From Halobacteriales archaeon QS_6_71_20 (lineage in GTDB: Archaea; Halobacteriota; Halobacteria; Halobacteriales; Haloferacaceae), in the NCBI GenBank assembly GCA_003020945.1, contig PXRU01000026.1:1-64000 (forward strand): DNA of 64,000 nucleotides, given 5' to 3'. Below are positions 7,760-17,195 of the stretch, in pieces. Made by a program: the position numbers and the translations under genes. Each line of letters begins with the position of its first letter. The stretch's first letter is position 1. Below the pieces are notes generated by a model. That model saw only the letters and a program-made list of their open reading frames with translations. It was not told the origin of the DNA and searched no databases.

Positions 7760-9034
7760 TCACTCCACCAGCGCGACCACGCCCGTCAGCGCCACGGCGG
7801 CGACCATCGCGCCCGCGAGCAGGCCAAACGCGGCGCCGAAGCCGGTCGCGTCGGCGACCCGGCCGACGACGGCGGGCGCGAGCGCGCCGGCGCCCATCAG
7901 CAGGGTGCGGACGACCCCGAGCCCGCCGCCGGCCGCGTCGTCGGGGATCGTCGCCGAGAGGTACGCCCCGCGGACCGGGCGGAAGCCGTGGCAGCCGAGG
8001 CCGAGCGCGACGACCGCGGCGCCGACGGCGAACACGCCCGAGGCGGCCAGCAGGCCGACGAGCGCGCCGGCCGACAGCGCCAGCGTCGCGCCGACGACGG
8101 GGAGACGACCCACCCGGTCGGAGAGGTCGCCGGTGACCAACTGGACGAGCGAGACGACGAACAGCCCGCTATACAGCAGGGAGGCGGTCGTCTCGGGGAG
8201 GTCGGCGGCGTCCGTGAGGTACAGCGGGAGGAACGCGACTGCGCCGTTGTACGCGAACGAGAAGCAGACGGTGACGGCGACGAACCCCGCGAACGCGGGC
8301 CGGCGAAACAGCGCGAGGTAGCGGCCGAGGCCGTCGCCGTCGTCGGCGCTCCCCCCATCGGTCGTTCCGTCCCCGTCGCCGTCCTCGGCTCCCCTGTCGC
8401 TGCCAGCCTCGTCGCCCGCCTCCGGGCTCGGGACCCGGCGGAGGAACGACAGCGAGAGGCCGCCGACCGTGAGGGCGGCGACGAGAAACAGGGCGTGCCA
8501 GTCGACGCCGGGGACGCCCGCGGCCGTCGCGCCGGTGACGGCGACGACGGCGGCGGGCGCGGCGACGCCGCCGAACGCCCCCAGCGTGTCGAGCACGCCG
8601 AGCGCGCGGCCGGTGCGGGCGGGGTACAGCCGCGAGAGCAGGCGGACCGCGACGGTCTTGTGTGCGCCCGTGCCGAGGCCGACGAGCAGCATGCCGCCGC
8701 CGACGACGCCGAGCGCGAGCGAGTCGGGGACGGGAACCGCGAGCGCGAGCGCTCCCGCCCCCGCGACGGCCGCGCCGGCGACGATGACCGCCCGGGCGCC
8801 GACGCGGTCGGCGAGCGCGCCGCTGGGGAACTGCATCGCGGCGTAGACGGTCATCATCGCGGTAAAGGCGAGCCCCAGCGCCGCGTTGGAGACGCCGAAG
8901 CCGTCGCGGAACGTGGGGAACAGCGGCGGGAACGCGTAGCGGAGGAACTTCGCGAGGAACCAGATGAGCGCCGTCAGCGCCAGCACGTCGTAGTCGGCGA
9001 GCGCGCGGAGCCGCGACCCGAACCCGGTTCCCAT
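7760..9034 (-). CDS. MFS transporter
   Basis: A 424-residue polytopic membrane protein with about twelve hydrophobic segments in two six-helix halves separated by an acidic Asp/Gly-rich loop (around residues 200-225). The loop between helices 2 and 3 carries PSGALADRVGARAV and the second half repeats it as VTGDLSDRVGRLPVVG, the duplicated MFS signature. The substrate cannot be told. The closest type appears to be the haloarchaeal drug/sugar-like MFS group. A T-rich GGCTTTTCA lies about 28 nt upstream of ATG 9034. Confidence 0.88.
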   Translation of the reverse strand: MGTGFGSRLRALADYDVLALTALIWFLAKFLRYAFPPLFPTFRDGFGVSNAALGLAFTAMMTVYAAMQFPSGALADRVGARAVIVAGAAVAGAGALALAVPVPDSLALGVVGGGMLLVGLGTGAHKTVAVRLLSRLYPARTGRALGVLDTLGAFGGVAAPAAVVAVTGATAAGVPGVDWHALFLVAALTVGGLSLSFLRRVPSPEAGDEAGSDRGAEDGDGDGTTDGGSADDGDGLGRYLALFRRPAFAGFVAVTVCFSFAYNGAVAFLPLYLTDAADLPETTASLLYSGLFVVSLVQLVTGDLSDRVGRLPVVGATLALSAGALVGLLAASGVFAVGAAVVALGLGCHGFRPVRGAYLSATIPDDAAGGGLGVVRTLLMGAGALAPAVVGRVADATGFGAAFGLLAGAMVAAVALTGVVALVE

Positions 9035-9136
9035 TCGGATCGGGGGTCGGCGGTGGCGGTGAAAAGCCGCGCGGATACGGAAGAACGCACGAAGTCGCGG
9101 TCGCGGCCGGGAGCGGGGGTCCGCGACGCCCGCCGC

Positions 9137-10525
9137 CTACCCGAACGGTCCCATACCGCCCATGCCGCCCATCCCGCCGCCGCCCTGCTGTTGGAGCTTC
9201 TTCATCATCCGCTGCATGTCGCCGTCGCCCATGCCGGAGAACTGGTCCATCGTCCGCTTCATCATGCTGTGCTGTTCCAGCAGCTCCTCGATGCGCTCCT
9301 CGGGGACGCCGGAGCCGCGGGAGATGCGTTCGAGCCGGTCGCTTTTGATGATCGAGGGGTTCTCCATCTCCCGCTCGGTCATTGAGTCCATCGCGACCTC
9401 GAAGCTGCGCATCCGCTCTTGGGTCACGTCCATCGCGTCGTCCGGGAGCTGGTCCATCATCCCGCCGCCCAGCCCCGGGATCATGTCCATCACCTGGTCG
9501 AGGGGGCCCATCTTGTCCATCGCCTTCATCTGGTTGCGCATGTCCACGAGGGTGAACTCCCCTTCCATCATCTCCTCGGGGTCCCAGTCGTCCTCCGCCT
9601 GGGTCTCCTCCATCGCGCGCTCGACGCGCTCGGAGAGCTGCTTGAGGTCGCCCATCCCGAGCAGCCGCGAGATGAAGCCGTTCGGCTCGAACCGCTCGAT
9701 GTCCTGCACCGTCTCGCCGGTGCCGAGGAACGCGATCGACGAGCCCGTCTCGTTGACGGCGGTGAGCGCGCCGCCCCCCTTCGCGGTGCCGTCGAGCTTC
9801 GTGATGGCGACGCCGTCGATGCCGACCGACTCCTCGAACTGGCGCGCCTGGTCCTTGGCGCCCTGCCCGATGGCGGCGTCGAGCACGAGCAGCGAGCGGT
9901 CGGGGTCGACGACGCCGTCGATCCGCTCGATCTCGTCGATGAGGTCCTCCTCCAGCGCGTGGCGGCCGGCGGTGTCGACGATGCGCACGTCTGCGTCCGC
10001 CGTGGCTTCGAGCCCCTCGCGGGCGATCTCGACGGGGTCGTCGGCGTCGGGGTCGCCGTGGAACGCCACCTCGGCGTTGTCGGCCATCTGCTCGGCCTGG
10101 TCGTAGGCGCCGGGCCGGAACGTGTCCGTCTGGATGACCGCCGGGCGCAGCCCCTTCTTCGAGAACCACCAGGCCATCTTGGCGGCGGTGGTGGTCTTCC
10201 CCGAGCCCTGGAGGCCGGCAAGCATGATCGTCTGCTCCTCCAGCGGGATCTCGGTCGACTCGCCGATGAGGTCGACCATCTCCTCGTAGACGATCTTGAG
10301 CACGTGGTCGCGGGCGGTCGTCCCGCCCGGCGGCTCCTCCTCCAGCGCGCGCGTCTCGATGCCGTCCGACAGCTCCATGACGAGGTCGACGTCGACGTCG
10401 GCCGACAGCAGCGAGCGCTGGATCTGCTTGACCACCTCCTCCACGTCGTCCTCGTCGATGTGGGACTTCCCGCGCAGCGTGTCCATCGTGCCGCGGAGGG
10501 AACTCCCCAGGTCGTCGAGTACCAT
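9137..10525 (-). CDS. srp54: Signal recognition particle GTPase SRP54 (Ffh)
   Basis: A 462-residue SRP54. It binds 7S RNA and signal peptides and, with FtsY (encoded at 15429-16541), targets nascent membrane proteins to the translocon. Domains in order: N-domain helices (about 1-90), G-domain with G1 [14 protein letters not shown] (about 103-116), [17 protein letters not shown] and [10 protein letters not shown], then a Met-rich M-domain (about 300-440) and a short Gly/Met tail. Full length for the family. ATG 10525 has a TATA-like CCTTTACC about 33 nt upstream. Confidence 0.96.
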   Translation of the reverse strand: MVLDDLGSSLRGTMDTLRGKSHIDEDDVEEVVKQIQRSLLSADVDVDLVMELSDGIETRALEEEPPGGTTARDHVLKIVYEEMVDLIGESTEIPLEEQTIMLAGLQGSGKTTTAAKMAWWFSKKGLRPAVIQTDTFRPGAYDQAEQMADNAEVAFHGDPDADDPVEIAREGLEATADADVRIVDTAGRHALEEDLIDEIERIDGVVDPDRSLLVLDAAIGQGAKDQARQFEESVGIDGVAITKLDGTAKGGGALTAVNETGSSIAFLGTGETVQDIERFEPNGFISRLLGMGDLKQLSERVERAMEETQAEDDWDPEEMMEGEFTLVDMRNQMKAMDKMGPLDQVMDMIPGLGGGMMDQLPDDAMDVTQERMRSFEVAMDSMTEREMENPSIIKSDRLERISRGSGVPEERIEELLEQHSMMKRTMDQFSGMGDGDMQRMMKKLQQQGGGGMGGMGGMGPFG

Positions 10526-10554
10526 TGTCTCGATCGAAGTTGTCGGTCCGCGCG

Positions 10555-10562
10555 GTAAAGGC
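10555..10562 (-). promoter_or_regulatory. TATA element for srp54
   Basis: On the minus strand GCCTTTAC lies about 33 nt before the srp54 ATG, implying a very short or absent 5' leader. Placement only. Confidence 0.4.
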
Positions 10563-10963
10563 TTCCCTGTCCGTCGGTGGTTCGTTCGCGTGTTCGCGTT
10601 CGGGGTTCGTGTGGGTACCGTGGATTCGACGGCACAGTCGTCGACCTCGAAAGCCCCCGCGGCCGTGCGCTCCCGCGGCTCGCTGCGCGCGCTCTCACTC
10701 GCTCCGCTCGTTCGCGTGCTTGCTTCGCCGGGGTTCGCGCACGACCGCGGCCCCTTTCAGTCCCGCCCGCCGCGACCACACCGCCACTGCCCACACCCTC
10801 CCCAGCCGACTCACTCGCTCGCTTCGTTCGCTCGTTCGTCCCTCGCGCGCGTCCACTCGCGACGGAGCGCGAGTGGCACGCGCCACACGGTTTCCGGTGC
10901 GCGCCACACCGCCGTCTCGATCCCGCCGAAACGACTTCAGTCCCTCTCACGAACCCGTTCCCC
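10563..10963. other. Low-complexity gene-free stretch
   Basis: About 400 nt without a credible gene. It is dominated by repeats of CGCTC/GCTCG (for example 10677-10732 and 10812-10860), which form many overlapping weak hairpins of the kind common downstream of haloarchaeal genes. All translations are Arg/Ser-rich and lack homology-like features. A promoter for the following LysE gene fragment is not obvious. Confidence 0.5.
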
Positions 10964-11550
10964 GTGCTGGATCTCGACGCCGCCACGCTCGCCGCCTACG
11001 TCGGCGCGGCGGCGGCGCTGATCCTCGTTCCCGGCCAGGACACCCTCGTCGTGCTCACCCGCGGTGTCGGGTCGACGCGGGCGGGGCGCTCCCGGCGGCC
11101 GCGACTGCGGTGACGCTGCTTGGGGCGGCGTACCTCTGCTGGCTCGCCGTCGACACCGCCCGCGGGGACGGCTCCGTGTCGGGCGCTCGGACGGCCGCGC
11201 CCGCCGCCGTCGGCGACGAGGACGCTCCGCCCCGCGCCGACGGCGGCGGCGGCGCCGGCACCGCCGCGGCGGGGTTCCGCCGGGGACTGCTCACCAACGT
11301 CGCGAACCCGAAGGTGGCGCTGTTCTTCCTCGCGTTCCTCCCCGGCTTCGCCGGCGAGGGGGAGACGGCGACGATGGTCGCGCTCGGCGCGGTGTACGCC
11401 CTGCTCACCGTCGCGTACCTCGGTGCCGTCGGCGCGCTCGCCGGGCGGATCGGCGCGCTGTCGACGGGCCGTACCGCCCGCGCGGTCAGGCTCGCCTCCG
11501 CGGGCGTGCTGCTCGCGCTGTCGGCGGCGCTGGTCGTGCGAGCGGTCTGA
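10964..11550 (+). pseudogene. LysE-family exporter, disrupted by an internal deletion
   Basis: The N-terminal part starts at GTG 10964 and encodes the typical LysE/RhtB opening (about 41 residues with ALILVPGQDTLVVLTRG). The reading frame then fails near 11075-11105. The rest of the family sequence resumes in another frame (TLLGAAYLCWLAVDTARG, then GLLTNVANPKVALFFLAFLP) and runs to 11550. Roughly 25-30 family residues covering the second helix are missing, so this is a deletion plus frame change, not a point frameshift. Intact LysE proteins are amino-acid exporters with six helices. Either a true pseudogene or a sequencing/assembly gap. Confidence 0.8.
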
Positions 11551-11574
11551 GGAAACGCGGGTCGCGTCCGTCGC

Positions 11575-12152
11575 CTACGCCGACTCCGTCGCGGTGACGG
11601 GGTCGCAGGTGACGGTCACCTCGTCGACGACCGGCTTCAGGACGTAGCTTCCGGAGCCGCCCTGCTCGACGGGCGTGAAGTCCGCGGTGAAGGAGGCGGT
11701 CTCGTCGGCGCGGATCTCGAACGTCTCCGACTCCTCGCCGTCGACGACGAACGTCTGGAACTTCAGCCCCGCCTCGCCGGCGGTGTCGACGCTCGCCTCG
11801 CTCCCGTCCGACAGCGTCCCCTCGACGGCCGAGATGCCGAGGTGGACGTGCTCGTACTCGCCCGTCTCCAGTTCCGACTCGGCGACGAGCTTCTGAGCGT
11901 CGCCCCGGAGCTCGGTCAGGTCCGCGGTCACGCCGTCGACGGACTCCGTGACGAGTTCGCCGTCCGCGGGCCGGATCCGCACCTCCGACACCGTCACGAC
12001 CAGCGACTCGAAGTCGCCGATGTCGCCCGGCCGGTCGCTCACGTGTGTCGCCAGCGTTCCCGTGCCGCCCGATCCCCCCTGCAGCCGGCCAGTCCGGCCG
12101 TCCCCACCGCCGCGAGGCCGGCCGTCGACCGGAGATACTCTCGTCGGTTCAC
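11575..12152 (-). pseudogene. DUF4382 lipoprotein with a one-base frameshift
   Basis: Reading from GTG 12152 gives a Tat-like N-terminus NRREYLRSTAGLAAVGTAG followed by the lipobox LAGC, then the frame ends within 15 codons. Starting one base off, the sequence continues GGSGGTGTLATHVSDRPGDI and a full DUF4382 domain (about 150 residues, SVSEVRIRP-like core) to 11575. The frames meet at a run of six G (minus strand; C6 at 12074-12079); seven G would restore one continuous lipoprotein of about 190 residues. DUF4382 proteins are surface-anchored and uncharacterised. A sequencing error, a real mutation or phase variation are all possible. Confidence 0.75.
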
Positions 12153-12214
12153 TACGTCCGCCTGTCTGCAGACTGGATTCATATGGATACCGATCCCTCC
12201 ACCCGGCGGCGCGG

Positions 12215-13243
12215 TCACTCGGTTCCGCGTCCGGCGTCGTCGTCCCGCTTGCCGCGTCCGTCCCCCGCGCGCTCGTGTTCGCCGGCGTCGCCTCGTCCCT
12301 CGCCGTCCCGCCACCGCAGCGTCGGTGTCGCGACCCGCGGATCGAACCGGGTCCCTAGCCCGCCGTCGCCCCGAACTCGGACCCACGCGACCGTCGCGGC
12401 GGTGCCGACGACGACCGCGCCCGCGCCGAGCAGCCCCGCCTCGGGGCCGAACGATCCGCCCGTCACGAGCGTCGGGCCGGTCGGCTCCAGGTCGACGACG
12501 GCGGCGTCGACCCCGAGACCGCTGACGGGGAAGCCGTACAGCAGCCCCTGCGCGGCGTTCCAGGAGACGTGCACGCCGACAGGGAACGACAGCCGCCCCG
12601 TGAGGACGAAGCCGACGCCGAGGAACGTCCCCGCGAGCGCGACCCCGAGCGTCGAGGCGGCCGACGCGCCCGGGTTGCCGGCGTGGACGAGGCCGAAGAA
12701 GACCGAGGAGACGAGAAGCGCCGCGGCGACGGCGACGCGCTCGCCGGCGGCCCGGAGCCCCTCGGCGACGTTGACCAGCAGCAGTCCGCGGGCGAACAGC
12801 TCCTCGTACACGCCGACGCCGAGGAACACGACGAGCACCGACCCCGCGCCGACGGCGGTGCCGACGAGCGTGCCGGCGACGCGGAACCAGCCGGCCGCGA
12901 GGCCGACGACGGCGACCCCCGTCTGGAGGAGGACGCCCAGCGCCAGCCCCGCGGCCAGGTCCGCGAGCCAGCCGGGTTCGCGCCGGAGGCCCAGGTCCGC
13001 GAGCCGGCGGCGGTCGACGTACCGCGCCGCAAGCAGCGTCGCCCCCGCGACGGCGACCATCGGCAGCAGCGCCGCGACCGGCGTCGGGAGCGCGAGGGCG
13101 GCCGCGAGCACGCCGCCGCCGGCGAGCGCGACCACGACGGCCACGAGCGCGACCAGGAGCCGCAGGGGCGCACGCGGCCGCCGCTCGGCGGCGTTCCAGA
13201 CGGGGAACGCGAGGCGGTCGCGGAGGCGACGGGGACGGCTCAC
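12215..13243 (-). CDS. CPBP-family intramembrane metalloprotease
   Basis: A 342-residue membrane protein of the CPBP (CAAX protease/bacteriocin-processing, ABI) family. About eight hydrophobic segments precede a charged C-terminal tail. The glutamate motif EELFARG (E147, E148, R152), FFGLVH near residue 185 and HVSWN near residue 226 are the family's three catalytic motifs and are intact. It starts with GTG overlapping the stop of the 13240-13593 gene (GTGA), so it is translated from the same mRNA as tbp and that membrane protein. The substrate is unknown. The C-terminal 50 residues are hydrophilic and low in complexity. Confidence 0.85.
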   Translation of the reverse strand: MSRPRRLRDRLAFPVWNAAERRPRAPLRLLVALVAVVVALAGGGVLAAALALPTPVAALLPMVAVAGATLLAARYVDRRRLADLGLRREPGWLADLAAGLALGVLLQTGVAVVGLAAGWFRVAGTLVGTAVGAGSVLVVFLGVGVYEELFARGLLLVNVAEGLRAAGERVAVAAALLVSSVFFGLVHAGNPGASAASTLGVALAGTFLGVGFVLTGRLSFPVGVHVSWNAAQGLLYGFPVSGLGVDAAVVDLEPTGPTLVTGGSFGPEAGLLGAGAVVVGTAATVAWVRVRGDGGLGTRFDPRVATPTLRWRDGEGRGDAGEHERAGDGRGKRDDDAGRGTE

Positions 13244-13593
13244 ACCGGGGCGGTCTGGTACACCGCGAGCAGGCTGTTGATGCCGAACGCCGCGAGGATC
13301 GTGAGCGCGTAGTGGCCGGCGGCGACCATCGCGGTGCCGCGGCGGTTCAGGCCGTACGCCAGATACACCGTTCCGAAGTCGACGACGAGCGCCAGCGCGA
13401 TGACGGCCGCCGGCGGCAGCACCGCCGCCGAGAGTCCGACGATCGCCATCGCGACGCCCGGCGGGACCGCCTGCCTGAGCTCCGCCTCGTTCCCGAGGAC
13501 GTAGTAGGCGGCGGTGTTGGCCAGCAGCGTCGACAGCACCGCGATGAGGAGGAACCCGCCGAGGACTCCGACCGGCGAGAGCTGGAGGAGCAC
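13240..13593 (-). CDS. Small four-helix membrane protein downstream of tbp (DUF7473-like)
   Basis: A 117-residue hydrophobic protein with about four predicted membrane helices (FLLIAVLSTLLANTAAYYVLG, then VAMAIVGLSAAVLPPAAVIA, then YLAYGLNRRGTAMVAAGHYA and a last helix). It begins with GTG one base after the tbp stop and overlaps the protease start by 4 nt, so it lies in the middle of a three-gene operon. Similar small proteins occur next to haloarchaeal tbp genes. No function is known. Confidence 0.75.
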   Translation of the reverse strand: MLLQLSPVGVLGGFLLIAVLSTLLANTAAYYVLGNEAELRQAVPPGVAMAIVGLSAAVLPPAAVIALALVVDFGTVYLAYGLNRRGTAMVAAGHYALTILAAFGINSLLAVYQTAPV

Positions 13594-13594
13594 G

Positions 13595-14155
13595 CTACCC
13601 GAGCAGGCCCAGCTCCGAGAGCCGCTCGGAGATGACCTCGACCGCGGCCTCCGCGTCGGCCGGCTCCTTCCCGCCGGTGACGACGAGCTTCCCGGAGCCG
13701 AACAGCAGCGCGACCACGTCCGGCTCGTCGATCCGGTAGACGAGCCCCGGGAACTGCTCGGGCTCGTACTCGATGTTCTCCAGGCCCAGCCCGATGGCGA
13801 TGGCGTTGAGGTTGAGGCTCGTCCCCAGGTCCGCGGAGGTGACGATGTTCTGGACGGTGATCTCCGGATCCCCGTCGATGGGGATGTCGAGGTCGCGAAG
13901 CTCGTCGAAGACGATGTGGAGCGCCTCGTGGACGGCGTCGGTGCTGTTGGCGCCGGTGCAGACGATCTTCCCGGAGCGGAAGATGAGCGCCGCGCTCTTC
14001 GGGTCGATCGTCCGATACACGAGCCCCGGGAACTGCTCGGGGTCGTAGTCCGCCCCTTCGAGGTCCATGGCGACCGTCTGGAGGTCCAACTCCAGGCCGA
14101 TCCCCGTCGACGCGACGACGTTCTCGATGTTGATCGACTCCGTGGGGTCAGCCAT
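13595..14155 (-). CDS. tbp: TATA-box-binding protein (TBP)
   Basis: A 186-residue general transcription factor that binds TATA elements and recruits TFB and RNA polymerase. It consists of two direct TBP repeats: residues about 8-95 ([39 protein letters not shown]) and about 98-185 ([39 protein letters not shown]). Full length for archaeal TBP. It heads an operon with a small membrane protein and a CPBP protease. The leader is short or absent given the strong TATA element just upstream. Confidence 0.97.
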   Translation of the reverse strand: MADPTESINIENVVASTGIGLELDLQTVAMDLEGADYDPEQFPGLVYRTIDPKSAALIFRSGKIVCTGANSTDAVHEALHIVFDELRDLDIPIDGDPEITVQNIVTSADLGTSLNLNAIAIGLGLENIEYEPEQFPGLVYRIDEPDVVALLFGSGKLVVTGGKEPADAEAAVEVISERLSELGLLG

Positions 14156-14160
14156 TCTTG

Positions 14161-14188
14161 TTTAAACGTCGTCTCAAGCATTTAAATT
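14161..14188 (-). promoter_or_regulatory. tbp promoter with two TTTAAA boxes
   Basis: Two AT-rich boxes occur here: TTTAAATT at 14181-14188, about 29 nt before the tbp ATG and in TATA position, and TTTAAAC at 14161-14167, between it and the start codon. The second box could let TBP bind near its own start site and autoregulate, which is an inference. Confidence 0.5.
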
Positions 14189-14393
14189 ACTACCGCCATT
14201 TCGCGCCCGGCTTCGATCCCGAACAGACGCGGATCCCCGCGTGGTACTCCGGTTTCGGGTCGGCGGCGTCCGGCCGGCCTCCGAGGTGGCCGTTGACCCG
14301 TGCCGATCCCCGCGTCGTCTCCCGGCGTCGCGGGCATCCCCCGGTCCCGCGTCGAACCCGGGCGTTCAAGCGCGTCGCCGCTCACCTCGTGGT

Positions 14394-15374
14394 GTGTACG
14401 GGCTGGAGTTCGCCGGCGAGGAGGACGCGTTCGCCGCGCGGGAGGCGAGCGTCGCCGCCGCCGGCGTCGAGCGGGTCGCGCCGGGGCTGGCCGTCGCCGA
14501 CGCCGTCGACGCCGACCGCGTCCGCGGGCTGGCGTACACCCGCTCGGCGCTCGAACTGCTCGGACGGACCGACGCCGACCCCGACAGCGCCCGCGTCCTC
14601 GTCGAGGCCGCGCGCATCGACCGCGAGGGAAGCGTCGCGGTCCGCGCCCGCGTGCCGCGCGACGCGGCGGCCGTCTCCACGAGCGCGGCCGAGCGCGAGT
14701 GCGGCAGCGCGCTCGTCGATCACGGCTTCGAGGTGGATCTCGACGACCCGGACCACGTGCTCCGGGTGCTGTTCGCGGGCGACGCCTGCCTCGTCGGCTG
14801 GGTCGTCGCCGAGTCGGTCCGCGGGTTCGGCGCCCGCCGCCCCACCGACCGGCCGTTCTTCCAGCCGGGGAGCATGGCGCCGATGGACGCCCGGGCGTAC
14901 GCCAACATCGCCGGCGCCGGCCCGGGCGCCCGCCTGCTCGACCCGATGTGCGGCACCGGCGGCGGGCTCATCGAGGCGGGGCTGGTCGGCAGCGACGTGG
15001 TCGGCAACGACGCCCAGGCGAAGATGGTCCGCGGCGCCCGCGAGAACCTCGCGGCGTACCTGGACGAGATGGACGTGCGCTGGGACCTGTTACGTGGCGA
15101 CGCCACGGACCTGGCGCTGCGGGACGGCGCGGTCGACGGCGTCGTCTTCGACGCGCCGTACGGCCGCCAGTCGAAGATCGCCCGACACGGCCTCGCGGAC
15201 CTCGTGTCAGAGGCGCTCGCGGAGGCTGCGCGGGTCGCCCCGCGGGGGGTGGTGATCGCGGACCGGTCCTGGCGGGAGGCGGCGCTCGACGCGGGCTGGC
15301 GGGTGACCGACACCTTCCAGCGGCGCGTTCACGGAAGCCTGGTCCGGCACGTCCACGTGCTGGAGCGGGAGTGA
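14394..15374 (+). CDS. tRNA (guanine(10)-N2)-dimethyltransferase TrmG10
   Basis: A 326-residue SAM-dependent methyltransferase matching archaeal Trm-G10, which makes N2,N2-dimethylguanosine at tRNA position 10. Residues about 1-150 form the divergent NTD/THUMP RNA-binding part. The Rossmann catalytic domain has the SAM motif LLDPMCGTGGGLIEAGL (about 183-199) and the amino-methylation motif DAPYGRQSK near residue 251, the family's D-P-P-Y equivalent. GTG 14394 is chosen because it gives the conserved start YGLEFAGEEDAFAAREA; the upstream frame is low complexity. Confidence 0.9.
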   Translation: MYGLEFAGEEDAFAAREASVAAAGVERVAPGLAVADAVDADRVRGLAYTRSALELLGRTDADPDSARVLVEAARIDREGSVAVRARVPRDAAAVSTSAAERECGSALVDHGFEVDLDDPDHVLRVLFAGDACLVGWVVAESVRGFGARRPTDRPFFQPGSMAPMDARAYANIAGAGPGARLLDPMCGTGGGLIEAGLVGSDVVGNDAQAKMVRGARENLAAYLDEMDVRWDLLRGDATDLALRDGAVDGVVFDAPYGRQSKIARHGLADLVSEALAEAARVAPRGVVIADRSWREAALDAGWRVTDTFQRRVHGSLVRHVHVLERE

Positions 15375-15428
15375 GGCGACGACCCTTGCTTCGGGAAGCG
15401 ACTCGGGCCGCGGGGACCGCTTCGCGAC

Positions 15429-16541
15429 TTACTCCTCGCCCAGCAGCGAGTCGACCAGCTCCTCCGGGTCGAACAGGCGGAGGTCCTCGTACCCCTGTCC
15501 GACGCCGAGAAAGAGGATCGGCTTCCCGGTGACGTAGGCGATGGAGATGGCGGCCCCGCCCGAGGAGTCGGCGTCCGCCTTCGTGAGCACGCTGCCGTCG
15601 ACGGCGGCGGCGTCGTCGAACTCCTGGGCGCGGTGGACCGCGTCCTGGCCCGCGACCGCCTCGTCGACGAACAGCGTCATGTCGGGGTCGACGACGCGGT
15701 CGATCTTCTCCAGCTGGGCCATCAGGTCGTTGCTGGTGTGGAGCCGGCCCGCGGTGTCACCCAGCACGACGTCGATGTCGTTGGCGTCGGCGTACTCGAC
15801 GGCGTCGTACAGCACCGCCGCGGGGTCGCCGCCCTGGTCGTGGGCGATGAGCTTCCGGTCGAGCGCGTCGGCGTGCTCGCGGATCTGCTCGTTGGCGCCC
15901 GCACGGTAGGTATCGCCGTTCGCCAGCACCGAGGAGTAGCCCCGCTCCTCGAGCCACCGCGACAGCTTCGCGATGGTCGTCGTCTTCCCGACGCCGTTGA
16001 CGCCGGTGAACACGACCGCGACCGGCTTGTCGGCCTCGGCGACGCGCCGTTCGAAGTCGAACTGGCCGACGCTGATCACCTCGAGCAGCGCGTCGTGGAG
16101 CGCCTCGGTGACGAGCCGGTCGGTCGTCTGGACCTGTGCGCGCGTCTCGCCGATCATCCTCTCGCCCACCGAGTCGAGGATCCGGTCGGCGACGCTCATC
16201 TCGACGTCGCTCGACAGCAGCGCGAGCTCGAGCTCCCGAAGCGGCTCCTCGAGGTCCTCCTCCTCGATGATGACCTTCCCGGTGGCGTACGCCTTCGCAC
16301 GCTTGAAGCGACCGGCCGTCGGGCCCTCCCCGTCGTCGGCGTCGGTGTCGACCCCGGCGTCGGCGGCGTCCGCGGACTCCGCCGCGTCGGCTGCGTCGCC
16401 CGCGTCGGCGGAGTCCGTCTCCGCGGGCTCGGCCGCGTCGGCGTCGGCTCCCTCCTCGGCCGCCGCGTCGGCCTTCTGTTCGACCTCCTCCGCGGCGTCC
16501 TCGCGGAACGAGGAGAGCTTGTCCTTCAGGCCGTCGAACAT
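15429..16541 (-). CDS. ftsY: SRP receptor FtsY
   Basis: A 370-residue SRP receptor GTPase; it pairs with SRP54 to deliver ribosomes to the Sec translocon. Residues about 20-75 form a very acidic Ala/Asp/Glu linker (membrane/lipid-interacting A domain, halophile-adapted). The N domain follows (ELELALLSSDVEM), then the G domain with GVNGVGKTTTIAKL (180-193), NGDTYRAGANEQ, LGDTAGR and TKADADSSGG. Last gene of the block rpl18a-pfdA-ftsY, only 4 nt after pfdA. Complete. Confidence 0.96.
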   Translation of the reverse strand: MFDGLKDKLSSFREDAAEEVEQKADAAAEEGADADAAEPAETDSADAGDAADAAESADAADAGVDTDADDGEGPTAGRFKRAKAYATGKVIIEEEDLEEPLRELELALLSSDVEMSVADRILDSVGERMIGETRAQVQTTDRLVTEALHDALLEVISVGQFDFERRVAEADKPVAVVFTGVNGVGKTTTIAKLSRWLEERGYSSVLANGDTYRAGANEQIREHADALDRKLIAHDQGGDPAAVLYDAVEYADANDIDVVLGDTAGRLHTSNDLMAQLEKIDRVVDPDMTLFVDEAVAGQDAVHRAQEFDDAAAVDGSVLTKADADSSGGAAISIAYVTGKPILFLGVGQGYEDLRLFDPEELVDSLLGEE

Positions 16542-16545
16542 CGAT

Positions 16546-17022
16546 CTACTCGTCGTCGCCGTCCTCGGTCATCTGCTGCATCTGCTGCATCTGCTGCTGC
16601 TGCATCTGCTGTTGCATCTGCTGTGCCTGCTGTTCGAGCTGCTGGCTCTCGGCCTCGAGGTCCGACCTCTCCTCGTCGACCTGGTCGATCTGAGCGTCGA
16701 TCGTCTCCTTGCGCCGCTCCAGCGCCTCGACGGCGTCCGCCTCCTCCTGTTCGGCCGCGAAGTCGGCACCCAGCGTTACGATGATCTCGTCGAGGTCCTG
16801 GACCTCCGCGCGGACGTACGCGCCGCCGCCCAGCGGCACCTGCACCGTCGAGCCGGTCTCGATCCGGTCGATCGCCTCGATCGCCTCGTCGACGTCGCGC
16901 TGCTCCTGACGGAGCGACTCGATCTCCTCGTCGAGCTCGTCGATCTCGGCCTCGATCGCCTGGATCTCCTGGGAGATCTGCTGGAGCTGCTGCTGGCCCT
17001 GACCGCCGCCGCCGAGACTCAT
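16546..17022 (-). CDS. pfdA: Prefoldin subunit alpha
   Basis: A 158-residue chaperone subunit. Two long coiled coils (residues about 8-60 and 95-145) flank the beta-hairpin region TGSTVQVPLGGGAYVRAEV, the standard alpha-class prefoldin layout; two alpha and four beta subunits make the jellyfish-shaped hexamer that hands unfolded proteins to the thermosome. The C-terminus is extended by a Gln/Met repeat (QQMQQQ type, about residues 128-150), encoded by near-perfect CTG-CTG-CAT triplets that could expand or contract. The start overlaps the rpl18a stop (ATGA). Confidence 0.95.
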   Translation of the reverse strand: MSLGGGGQGQQQLQQISQEIQAIEAEIDELDEEIESLRQEQRDVDEAIEAIDRIETGSTVQVPLGGGAYVRAEVQDLDEIIVTLGADFAAEQEEADAVEALERRKETIDAQIDQVDEERSDLEAESQQLEQQAQQMQQQMQQQQMQQMQQMTEDGDDE

Positions 17023-17195
17023 TCCGCGACCACCTCCGAGATCTCGATCTGGCGGCGCTTCAGGTTGTGCTCGGCGCCGAACTGCGAGAGGACGTGCTCG
17101 CGCGCGACGTCCTCGTTCACGGCCTCGAGCGACCGCGTGAACGGCTGGTAGCCGTCCCGGGCCTGGAACTCACCGCTCACAGTGAACTGGCTCAT
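17019..17195 (-). CDS. rpl18a: 50S ribosomal protein L18Ae (LX)
   Basis: A 58-residue ribosomal protein LX. The sequence SQFTVSGEFQARDGYQPFTR through NLKRRQIEISEV matches the archaeal L18Ae single-domain form. It is the first gene of the rpl18a-pfdA-ftsY group. ATG 17195 gives the canonical N-terminus, and the frame continues upstream only into low-complexity sequence. Confidence 0.93.
   Translation of the reverse strand: MSQFTVSGEFQARDGYQPFTRSLEAVNEDVAREHVLSQFGAEHNLKRRQIEISEVVAE

Noticed and set aside
10525-10963. An Arg/Ser-rich small gene between srp54 and the LysE fragment
   Set aside because: It is built from CGCTC-type repeats read in frame and has no credible start, promoter or homology.
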